Shown one piece after another: positions 1 through 5,551 of a stretch of 6,659 nucleotides of DNA. The stretch covers positions 1 to 6,659 of the forward strand of contig JAJYGB010000020.1 of assembly GCA_021785235.1 (NCBI GenBank), written 5' to 3'. Position 1 is the first letter of the stretch; each line of letters begins with the position of its first letter. Position numbers and translations under genes: made by a program. The DNA is from Bacteroidota bacterium. GTDB lineage: Bacteria > Bacteroidota > Kryptoniia > Kryptoniales > JAKASW01. The notes under the pieces were generated by a model. The model had not been told where the DNA came from. It worked only from the letters and a program-made list of their open reading frames with translations, and did not search any database.

Positions 1-653
1 CGACGTCGAAGTTTGTTGTCGCCCGCTCTTTTGAGGAAGCGTCCCGAGCTTCCTTACGCTATCCACTCTTCGTCAAGCCGCTGCATGAAGGCTCGAGCAA
101 GGGAATTTATAATTCATCCTACGTGATTACGCCCGAAGCCCTCAGGCAGGAAGTGGAACGAATACTCAATAATTACGAACAGCCAGCACTCGTGGAAGAG
201 TACCTTCCCGGAAGAGAATTTACTGTCGCATTGCTTGGTAATGGGAATGAATTGAAAGTATTTCCACCAGTAGAATTGAATTTTGGTTCATTGCCATCGG
301 AAGCACTGCCGGTTTATTCTTACGAAGCCAAATGGCTATGGGACACGAAAGACTCTCCGATAGAAGTGTTCAGATGCCCCGCTCCTATAGAGGATGATCT
401 GGGGAGGAAGATCGAGCACATTTGTCGGAGAACATTTGAAGTCCTGAAATGCCGCGATTGGAGCAGGATCGACGTCAGGCTTGATGCTGCCGGCGAGCCG
501 AATGTCCTCGAAATCAACCCGTTGCCGGGGATTTTGCCGGATCCTGAAGAACATTCCTGCTTTCCAATGGCATCCAGAGCAGCTGGACTAAACTATGATG
601 AAATGATCAATTCCGTGTTGAATGCGGCGTTGAAAAGGCTCGGAAAAACATAG
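1..653 (+). CDS. ATP-grasp ligase, D-Ala-D-Ala ligase-like (5' end outside window)
   Basis: The frame is open from base 3 to the TAG at 651-653, giving 216 visible residues. A GTG at 123 is an internal valine, because the ATP-grasp core continues in frame upstream of it. Seen: the ATP-binding segment YPLFVKPLHEGSSKGI (visible residues 20-35, with the KP lysine and the EGSSKG loop), VEEYLPGREF, SYEAKW, RIDVRLD, and the metal-binding E-x-N of LEINPLPG (Glu170, Asn172). The N-terminal substrate domain (about 130-140 residues, judged from the downstream paralogue) is missing. The family joins a carboxylate, as acyl phosphate, to an amine using ATP in the cytosol. It is a tandem paralogue of the next gene, 43 nt downstream. 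Unlike that gene it keeps the Ser-Ser loop and a Ddl-like PGI...HS tail, but it has Trp where Ddl has the active-site Tyr (EAKY). A peptide or amide ligase is therefore safer than ddl. The substrate is unknown. Confidence 0.88.
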   Translation, partial: TSKFVVARSFEEASRASLRYPLFVKPLHEGSSKGIYNSSYVITPEALRQEVERILNNYEQPALVEEYLPGREFTVALLGNGNELKVFPPVELNFGSLPSEALPVYSYEAKWLWDTKDSPIEVFRCPAPIEDDLGRKIEHICRRTFEVLKCRDWSRIDVRLDAAGEPNVLEINPLPGILPDPEEHSCFPMASRAAGLNYDEMINSVLNAALKRLGKT

Positions 654-696
654 TTTTCGTAACTAACGGTATTTGTTGAACTTATAGAGGCGGCTC

Positions 697-1767
697 ATGC
701 CAAAGAAAAAGAAAATCGTGGTAGTCTACGACGAGGCGTCACTGGACATCAGTTCGGAAATCGAACTGGCGCTCAACGGCAAAACTGACTCGAATACGAA
801 GCCTGCCCTTCAAGATACATCGACGATGAGCGTGATTGAACAGGTAGATGCTATCGTCGAAGTGCTGACCGAGACCGGATACAATGTCTCGACAGTCATA
901 ACGAGTCCTGCGGTCCGCAGCCTGATCGAGAAACTTCGTGAAGAAAAACCTGACCTCATCTTCAACTTCTGCGAGTCGATAGAAAGCGATGCCTTCCAGG
1001 AGATGAACGTTGCCGGATTGTATGAGCTGATGAAGATACCGTACACGGGAACGGGACCGCTGGCACTCGGAAGTTGCCTCAACAAGGTTAGAACAAAAGA
1101 GATCCTTTCTTTTCATAAAATAAATGTGCCGGCGTTTCGGGTGTTCAAATCTCCCGACGAAGTCTCGAGAAAGAAAATGAATTTCCCCGTTATCGCCAAG
1201 CCGATCCACGAGGACGCAAGCGCCGGAATCTCGAACGCGTCTGTCGTTTACGACCGGGAACATTTACAGGTATTGGTCGGCGAGATGTTGAAAAAATTCA
1301 ATCAGCCGGTGCTGGTGGAGCAATATATTGACGGACGTGAATTTAACGTTGCGATAGTGGGTAATGAGGAGCTGGTAGCTCTTCCGGTATCCGAGATCGA
1401 TTTCAGTACTATGCCCGACGGCTATCATCATATCGTTTCTTACGAAGCGAAGTGGATGCCTGAAAGCGTGGAGTTCAAGTCGACGGTACCTGTTTGCCCG
1501 GCGAAGATCAGCCAGCGTCAGCAGCAGAAGATTCAGAACACGGCGATCAGAGCATATCAGGTTATGAATTGCCGCGACTACGCGAGAGTCGATATGCGTG
1601 TGGACAAGACGGGAAGAGTCTATGTGCTCGAGGTTAATCCCAATCCCGATCTTTCACCCGACGGATCCGGCTTCGCACGCAGCGCGGCCGCCTTCGGCTG
1701 GGCCTATGGCCAGCTTATAAACAACATTGTAGAATCAGCCTTCAAGAGGAGACTTGTCAAGGATTAG
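697..1767 (+). CDS. ATP-grasp ligase, divergent D-Ala-D-Ala ligase paralogue
   Basis: Complete 356-residue protein, close to the length of Ddl enzymes. The ATG is preceded by AGAGG at 686-690 with a 6-nt spacer. Seen in order: N-terminal alpha/beta domain (about 5-120) with LIFNFCES (88-95) and IPYTGTGPLAL (114-124), where Ddl has its N-terminal fold; the central ATP-binding part with AKP (Lys168) and loop HEDASAGI (171-178); VEQYIDGREF (207-216); SYEAKW (248-253); and the metal-binding Asp299, Glu312 and Asn314 in ARVDMRVD/LEVNPNPD. ATP and Mg sites look intact, so it should be an active ATP-dependent carboxylate-amine ligase in the cytosol. Departures from Ddl: no GGxSxERExS at the N-terminus, Ala for the first Ser of the EGSS loop, Trp for the EAKY Tyr, and no PGMTxxS tail. 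Cell-wall D-Ala-D-Ala synthesis is thus unlikely. Context (GNAT and KamA downstream) points to a beta-amino acid conjugate. The substrate is inferred, not shown. Confidence 0.9.
   Translation: MPKKKKIVVVYDEASLDISSEIELALNGKTDSNTKPALQDTSTMSVIEQVDAIVEVLTETGYNVSTVITSPAVRSLIEKLREEKPDLIFNFCESIESDAFQEMNVAGLYELMKIPYTGTGPLALGSCLNKVRTKEILSFHKINVPAFRVFKSPDEVSRKKMNFPVIAKPIHEDASAGISNASVVYDREHLQVLVGEMLKKFNQPVLVEQYIDGREFNVAIVGNEELVALPVSEIDFSTMPDGYHHIVSYEAKWMPESVEFKSTVPVCPAKISQRQQQKIQNTAIRAYQVMNCRDYARVDMRVDKTGRVYVLEVNPNPDLSPDGSGFARSAAAFGWAYGQLINNIVESAFKRRLVKD
1745..1756 (+). promoter_or_regulatory. Ribosome binding site and TTG start inside the upstream gene
   Basis: AGAGGAG at 1745-1751 is a strong Shine-Dalgarno match lying within the last codons of the ATP-grasp gene, but only 2 nt separate it from the TTG at 1754. 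The next in-frame stop upstream is TAG at 1730-1732, and no ATG or GTG lies between it and the conserved GNAT core. TTG at 1754 is therefore the best start, with ATT at 1763 (11-nt spacing) as an unusual alternative. The layout suggests termination-reinitiation coupling. Confidence 0.55.
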
Positions 1768-2233
1768 CCCCACAGTCAGGGAAGATCAAGCCCCCATACT
1801 GGACATCTTGAAGAGAACTGATTACTTCACCGAAGCCGAAGTGGAGATAGCGGACGAGCTCCTTAATTCATACTTCGACGATTCCCTTGCGAGCGGTTAC
1901 TGGACCTATACTGCCTTTACGGACAGGGTAGCAGGCTACGTCTGCTACGGACCCACGCCCATGACGGAAGGCACGTATGACATCTACTGGATCGCCGTCG
2001 ATCCCGAACAGCAGGGGAAGAAGATCGGTACCGAGCTCCTCTCGTTCGCCGAAAGCGACATAGCGAAGCATAAAGGGAGGCTCATAACCGTTTCCACGAG
2101 TTCGCAGGAGAAATACGGCTCCACCAGAAGTTTCTATTTAAAACGGGGTTATCACGAGGGGTGTAGGATAAAAGACTACTACCGCCGCGGAGATGACCTC
2201 GTGGTCTATGTTAAACAAATATCGGAGGACTAA
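1754..2233 (+). CDS. GNAT family N-acetyltransferase
   Basis: A 159-residue single-domain GNAT protein, which transfers an acyl group from acyl-CoA to an amine. Seen: an N-terminal helix region (8-45), the beta strand/bulge segment AGYVCYGPTPMTEGTYDIYW (60-79), the acetyl-CoA pyrophosphate-binding motif A as WIAVDPEQQGKKIGTELL (79-96, a Q-x-x-G-x-x-G variant at 87-92), and the C-terminal motif B with SFYLKRGY (126-133), then DYYRRGDD. The TTG start overlaps the preceding ligase by 14 nt in another frame. The stop lies 3 nt before the aminomutase ATG, so the three are almost certainly co-translated. In organisms making N-epsilon-acetyl-beta-lysine, a GNAT (AblB) acetylates the aminomutase product. 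This protein is shorter than AblB as I recall it and I do not recognise it as AblB, so acetylation of beta-lysine or of a ligase product is inferred from context only. Confidence 0.88.
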   Translation: MSRISPTVREDQAPILDILKRTDYFTEAEVEIADELLNSYFDDSLASGYWTYTAFTDRVAGYVCYGPTPMTEGTYDIYWIAVDPEQQGKKIGTELLSFAESDIAKHKGRLITVSTSSQEKYGSTRSFYLKRGYHEGCRIKDYYRRGDDLVVYVKQISED

Positions 2234-2239
2234 TTTATG
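2224..2239 (+). promoter_or_regulatory. Ribosome binding site of the aminomutase gene
   Basis: GGAGG at 2224-2228 lies 8 nt before the ATG at 2237 and overlaps the last codons of the GNAT gene, whose TAA is at 2231-2233. It fixes the aminomutase start and indicates translational coupling. Confidence 0.75.
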
Positions 2240-3421
2240 GAACTGTGGCAGCAGATGCTGAGGCAGAGTATTGACAGTGCTGATGACCTTGTCAAGCGCT
2301 TTAACTTTGACAAAGAAACTGCCGAAAGGCTCAACAGCCTTTTCCACATCAGAATAAACCCGTACTATTTAAGCCTTATTCGCTACCCCGGCGACCCGAT
2401 CTGGCTTCAGAGCATGCCCGATGCGACGGAGCTCCAGGACGACGGTCTACCCACGGATCCGCTGAATGAGGATGGCGATAGCCCGGTTCCAAGCATAACA
2501 CACCGATATCCTGACAGAGTCCTCTTTCTCGTCACCAGCCAGTGCTCGATGTACTGCCGGTTCTGCACGCGGAAGAGGAAGGTGAGCGATTCCTCCAAGA
2601 TCAGCATGAAGTACATCCAGGACGGACTGGATTACATCAAGGCTCACCCGGAAGTCAGAGACGTAATCGTCTCCGGCGGAGATCCTCTCATGCTGACTGA
2701 TGTCATGCTGGAGAAGGTGTTGAAAGGCCTCCGAGAAATCCCCCATGTGGAGATAATCCGTGTCCACACGAAAATGCCGTGTGTCCTGCCGCAGAGAATT
2801 ACTCCGCAGCTCGTCGAGATGATGAAGAAATACCAGCCACTGTACGTCAATGTACACTTCAACCATCCCTGGGAAGTCACCCCGGAAGCGAAACAGGCAT
2901 GCGATCTTCTCGCAGACGCCGGCTTCCCGCTCGGCAACCAGATGGTCCTTATGAAGGGCGTGAACGACGACGCGGAGGTTGTGAAAGAACTCAACCGCAA
3001 ATTGCTCATGATGAGGGTTCGCCCGTACTACATATACCAGGCGGACATGGTGAAGAGCACGAACCATTTCCGGACTCCCATAAGAACCGGACTTGAGATC
3101 ATGGACAAGCTGCGCGGCCACACGAGCGGGTTGGCGGTGCCTTATTTCGTGATCGACGCCCCCGGCGGAGGAGGGAAGATTCCTATACTGCCGCAATACG
3201 TCCTATACCACGACGACCAGAAGATCGTTATTCGGAATTATAAGTACGAAGTTTTCGAATACGACGAGGTCACTGGGCAGACGAAGGCGCAGCCCGAGGA
3301 TGTTGATCAAAGATTCCTGAGGAAATCGCCGGTCATTTTACGGGAACGACGGCGTCGGGCCCCGAAACCGAAAAGCCGCGCGACCGTCAAGGTCAAGATG
3401 GACAAACCGGCAGAAGAATAA
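2237..3421 (+). CDS. Lysine 2,3-aminomutase family radical SAM enzyme (KamA/AblA-like)
   Basis: A 394-residue radical SAM, PLP-dependent aminomutase. The family moves the alpha-amino group of lysine to C3, giving beta-lysine. Seen: N-terminal helical region with NPYYLSLI (41-48); SPVPSITHRYPDRVLFLVTSQ leading into the [4Fe-4S] motif C103-x3-C107-x2-C110; Arg112 at the position that binds the lysine carboxylate in the clostridial enzyme; SGGDPL (146-151); VLPQRITP; Asp270 and Asp307 matching the two acids that hold the lysine side-chain amine; and Lys314 in DAPGGGGK, the PLP lysine. The Asp307-Lys314 and Cys103-Arg112 spacings equal those of the clostridial enzyme (from memory). Substrate is probably lysine, not glutamate. 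Odd: the C-terminal CxCxxC zinc ligands are absent although the partner Cys (222) remains, and the tail (365-394) is basic and low in complexity. EpmB is an alternative, but no EF-P or EpmA gene is visible. It is the last gene of the operon before a terminator. Confidence 0.93.
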   Translation: MELWQQMLRQSIDSADDLVKRFNFDKETAERLNSLFHIRINPYYLSLIRYPGDPIWLQSMPDATELQDDGLPTDPLNEDGDSPVPSITHRYPDRVLFLVTSQCSMYCRFCTRKRKVSDSSKISMKYIQDGLDYIKAHPEVRDVIVSGGDPLMLTDVMLEKVLKGLREIPHVEIIRVHTKMPCVLPQRITPQLVEMMKKYQPLYVNVHFNHPWEVTPEAKQACDLLADAGFPLGNQMVLMKGVNDDAEVVKELNRKLLMMRVRPYYIYQADMVKSTNHFRTPIRTGLEIMDKLRGHTSGLAVPYFVIDAPGGGGKIPILPQYVLYHDDQKIVIRNYKYEVFEYDEVTGQTKAQPEDVDQRFLRKSPVILRERRRRAPKPKSRATVKVKMDKPAEE

Positions 3422-3431
3422 TCGTCTGTAC

Positions 3432-3477
3432 GCAAGCCGGCTGGAGGGCAGACTAAACCATCCGGCTTGCATTTCGT
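3432..3477 (+). terminator. Rho-independent-like terminator after the aminomutase operon
   Basis: GCAAGCCGG at 3432-3440 is perfectly complementary to CCGGCTTGC at 3462-3470. TGG (3442-3444) can pair with CCA (3458-3460) inside it after one mismatch. The sequence following is ATTTCGTT, a poor U-tract. It sits 11 nt after the aminomutase stop, where the operon should end. Confidence 0.65.
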
Positions 3478-3752
3478 TCCCTACCCTGAAGTCTCCCGGA
3501 ATTGATAATCCGAACCAAACGACGGAGGGGAATATTGGTTTCGCATTTATGGCCCCCGCTGTTCTACCGTATCCGAACAGTAATCCTACTGGATAACGTC
3601 GGCGTAACCGGTAAATCGCAACTGTGTCGCTGGGTGATTATCTTTAATTAGCTCCGTTGGTTCGACCGCATACGATGCAGAAGGGAACCGAAGTCATTAC
3701 TCCGGCCACAACTTTTGGGTGACGGAGCAGTTGAAACACGGAAATTCTTAAG
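3472..3752. other. Intergenic region without a recognisable gene
   Basis: About 280 bases between the terminator and the DUF192 gene. No frame on either strand gives a protein with recognisable motifs. A minus-strand frame at 3644-3901 runs into the conserved-strand DUF192 gene and looks like a shadow. The region holds a short inverted repeat (3559-3580) and a candidate promoter near its right end. I see no tRNA, CRISPR or transposon ends. A small RNA or leader cannot be excluded by eye. Confidence 0.5.
3559..3580. repeat. Short inverted repeat CTGTTC-N10-GAACAG
   Basis: CTGTTC at 3559-3564 and GAACAG at 3575-3580 form a perfect 6-bp inverted repeat around a 10-nt spacer. It could be a protein-binding site or a small hairpin. 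It lies about 170 bases before the candidate DUF192 promoter, too far for a simple operator, and a 6-bp repeat can occur by chance. Confidence 0.3.
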
Positions 3753-3760
3753 GTGATAAT
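3731..3760 (+). promoter_or_regulatory. Candidate sigma70-type promoter for the DUF192 gene
   Basis: TTGAAA at 3731-3736 and GATAAT at 3755-3760 are separated by 18 nt, near the housekeeping consensus. Transcription would begin at about 3766-3768. If real, the two upstream start codons of the DUF192 gene (3753, 3759) are not transcribed and translation must begin at the ATG at 3807. If the organism is a Bacteroidota, whose promoters follow a different consensus, the match means less. Confidence 0.35.
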
Positions 3761-4301
3761 GAAGGACATAATATTTGCGCTCAAAGAACCGCCGAATCGC
3801 GGAACAATGACTGATAGACTGCCATCCTTGATCGCTCTCGTACTCGTGCTGCCCCTGTTGGCTGTGAGCTTTCGGCCGCAGAGTACTGTTGGGTCAAGCA
3901 TCTCCGCCGGTCCTCAGTTCAAAGATGATGGTCAGCTTGTCTTCCTAAAACGCGGCACCAATGCGACGATCAAGCTCATCCAAATCCAGATCGCCGACAA
4001 CGATGACGAGCGGGCGGAGGGATTAATGTGGCGGAAATACATGCCTGAAGACGACGGCATGTTGTTTATTTTTGACGATGAAGAACCGCTGACATTCTGG
4101 ATGAAGAATACGTACATCCCATTGGATATGGTCTTTGCTGATAAATCAGGAAATATAGTCTCCATCTATCCCGAGGCGACGCCGCTAAGCGAAGCCTCGA
4201 TACCGTCGGGGAAACCGGCCAAGTACGTCGTCGAGGTGAACGGCGGTTTCTGCGCCACGTACGGAATCATTCCGGGGGACAAAATAAAGTACGAAAGATA
4301 G
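3759..4301 (+). CDS. DUF192 family exported or membrane-anchored protein
   Basis: The DUF192 core is clear. Numbered from the GTG at 3753, it has RAEGLMWRKYMP (87-98), DDGMLFIFDDEEPLTFWMKNT (100-120), PLDMVFAD (123-130), an Ile-Val-Ser-Ile strand (135-138) and VVEVNGGF (159-166) before GIIPGDKI. These are the hallmark blocks of a small beta-rich domain of unknown biochemical function, usually exported or periplasmic. A hydrophobic stretch LPSLIALVLVLPLLAVSF (23-40) is a signal peptide or anchor. There is no Cys after it, so it is not a lipoprotein. Starts: GTG 3753, ATG 3759 (AAGG just upstream, tight spacing) and ATG 3807. The last would give a compact signal peptide (MTDRLPSL...) and would fit the candidate promoter. 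I list 3759 as a compromise. It is probably monocistronic, since a terminator precedes it and a convergent gene follows. Confidence 0.88.
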   Translation: MKDIIFALKEPPNRGTMTDRLPSLIALVLVLPLLAVSFRPQSTVGSSISAGPQFKDDGQLVFLKRGTNATIKLIQIQIADNDDERAEGLMWRKYMPEDDGMLFIFDDEEPLTFWMKNTYIPLDMVFADKSGNIVSIYPEATPLSEASIPSGKPAKYVVEVNGGFCATYGIIPGDKIKYER

Positions 4302-4322
4302 AGAGAGCGGCTCGATCTCTTT
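4300..4322. terminator. Weak hairpin between convergent genes
   Basis: AGAGA (4302-4306) pairs with TCTCT (4316-4320), extendable by one G-U and one A-U outward to 4300 and 4322, around an 9-nt loop. It lies exactly at the stop of the DUF192 gene, and the minus strand beyond it is T-rich, so it might stop transcription from both sides. The stem is AT-rich and weak. Confidence 0.3.
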
Positions 4323-4353
4323 GTGGTCTGATATTTCCTGGGGTGTTGTTGTT

Positions 4354-4596
4354 TTATATCTCCGCGGAATGATCGTCACCCGGCTGCGATCCCCAAGCGG
4401 ATTCATTTTGTTTCGGCGGACAGGGAACGTCGGCGTATGAGCAGAAGACACAGCAGTCTCCCTCTTTAGGCGAGAGCACGGTTTTGCAGTTGATGCAGAT
4501 GAAGAAATGCTGGCAGGCATTCGTCGGCATTTCCGCCTCCTGGCGGTGTCCACATTGCGGGCAGGTAAGGATTGCGTCTGTTCTAATTGTCTTCAT
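4354..4596 (-). CDS. GDCCVxC domain-containing small cysteine-rich protein
   Basis: An 80-residue protein of the family NCBI names GDCCVxC domain-containing (seleno)protein. Seen: TCPQCGH (11-17) and a second C34-x2-C37 pair that could form a zinc or other metal site, MPTNACQHFF (23-32), then the signature GDCCVFCSYADVPCPP (46-61). The nine cysteines are 12, 15, 28, 34, 37, 48, 49, 52 and 59. Some family members carry selenocysteine; this copy encodes Cys at all nine positions and ends at a true TAA. The last 17 residues are a polar extension past the conserved CPPKQ. Start ATG at 4594-4596 has GGAG five nt or so upstream on the minus strand. It lies 67 nt downstream of the EamA transporter on the same strand, so probably in the same transcript. 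Function is unknown; metal binding or thiol redox is inferred from the cysteines. Confidence 0.9.
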   Translation of the reverse strand: MKTIRTDAILTCPQCGHRQEAEMPTNACQHFFICINCKTVLSPKEGDCCVFCSYADVPCPPKQNESAWGSQPGDDHSAEI

Positions 4597-4663
4597 GGTG
4601 CTCCGAATACTTGCCTAAGTTGTCGTTGAACCGGGGTTAGTATCAAAGGGAGTCTGAGGTGGC

Positions 4664-5551
4664 TCATCCTTCCTGCTTTCGCGTTCGCTTCCATTCGAGC
4701 TGCGTGACGACGACACCTCCGATGGTCACGGCCGCGCCGAAAGCGAAGGTCAGCGAAATCCCCTGTCCGAGGAAAATGTACGCGAGGATAGCGGTCGTTA
4801 CCGGCTGACCGTTCGTAAATACCGCGACCCTGCTCGCCTCGATCTTTCCAAGAGCATAGTACCATAATACATACCCGACTATAGAAGTTATCAGCGACAG
4901 GTAGACGATTTCCCCCCACTGGCCGGTGGAGAGGGACGAATAGCTGTAACTGAGGGAGGACCAGATCCCGATCGGCAGGAACATAGCCGAACCGATGAGT
5001 GCCGTGTAGATGGTGCTGCTTATCGCGCCATGTCTCAGTATCAGTTTTCTGCCGAGAGTTGTGTAGAGAGTCCAGGCGATCACCGCGAGGAAGACGAAGA
5101 AATCTCCCTTGAGATGCGAAATGCCGATCCTTAGCCCCTTCTCGAGAACGATCGCCGCGACTCCGATAAATGCCATAAGGGTGCCGGCAATCTTGGGAAG
5201 GGTGATCCTCTCTTTGAGGTAAATGCTCGAGACTATAAGAACGAGAATGGGGGTGGTCGAATACAGAATCGCGGCTTCGGTGGCCGTGGTATATTTAACG
5301 CCGTACAGGAAAGCAAACTGGTTTATCGGCACCGAAAGGAATCCGAGTATCAGGAGCAGGGCGAGATCGCGGCCCCTGTATCGGAAGGGGAGCCGTGCAT
5401 ATAAGAGATAAACAAGATAGACTACTCCCGAAATTATAGTCCGAAGGAAAGTCAGGTTGGCGGCCGGGACTGTCTGCGTCGCGGCATTAGCGATAATGTA
5501 GGTGCCGCTGGAAAAGAGTATCTGAACGACGAGAATAATGTAGGGGTTCAC
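4664..5551 (-). CDS. EamA/DMT family transporter
   Basis: A 295-residue inner-membrane protein with about ten hydrophobic helices in two EamA repeats, roughly residues 3-137 and 150-285. The end of the first repeat shows the typical YLKERITLPKIAGTLMAFIGV (111-131), and the second ends with YIFLGQGISLTFAFGAAVTIGGVVV (258-282). The family exports amino acids, purines, drugs or other small metabolites; the substrate cannot be read from sequence. The start is GTG (5549-5551), overlapping the TGA of the upstream deacetylase-like gene as GTGA. No Shine-Dalgarno sequence is evident, so translation is probably coupled. The start is supported because the first transmembrane helix begins within a few residues (MNPYIILVVQILFSSGTY). 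The C-terminus (287-295) is a short basic tail. Confidence 0.93.
   Translation of the reverse strand: MNPYIILVVQILFSSGTYIIANAATQTVPAANLTFLRTIISGVVYLVYLLYARLPFRYRGRDLALLLILGFLSVPINQFAFLYGVKYTTATEAAILYSTTPILVLIVSSIYLKERITLPKIAGTLMAFIGVAAIVLEKGLRIGISHLKGDFFVFLAVIAWTLYTTLGRKLILRHGAISSTIYTALIGSAMFLPIGIWSSLSYSYSSLSTGQWGEIVYLSLITSIVGYVLWYYALGKIEASRVAVFTNGQPVTTAILAYIFLGQGISLTFAFGAAVTIGGVVVTQLEWKRTRKQEG

Noticed and set aside
123..653. GTG at 123 as the start of the first gene
   Set aside because: The frame stays open to the left edge and encodes the ATP-grasp lysine and the HEGSSKG loop before that point, so the gene is cut by the window.
739..1263. 174-residue minus-strand open frame
   Set aside because: Antisense to the second ATP-grasp ligase, with no domain motifs and no Shine-Dalgarno support.
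1754..2233. AblB (beta-lysine N6-acetyltransferase) as the identity of the GNAT
   Set aside because: The protein is short and single-domain, lies before and not after the aminomutase, and I do not recognise AblB-specific sequence in it.
2447..3196. 249-residue open frame on the minus strand
   Set aside because: It lies wholly antisense to the aminomutase, whose catalytic motifs are intact, and its translation has no recognisable motif and is rich in His and Arg, as expected from a shadow frame.
2237..3421. EpmB (EF-P modification) as the identity of the aminomutase
   Set aside because: The length and N-terminal part fit the longer catabolic/osmolyte LAM type, and no EpmA or EF-P gene is present. 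Not fully excluded.
3644..3901. 85-residue minus-strand frame over the intergenic region
   Set aside because: It extends into the DUF192 gene antisense, shows no motif and has no good ribosome binding site that I can see.
4185..4553. 122-residue minus-strand open frame spanning the DUF192 and GDCCVxC genes
   Set aside because: It covers two well-supported genes in another frame and has a low-complexity, basic composition.
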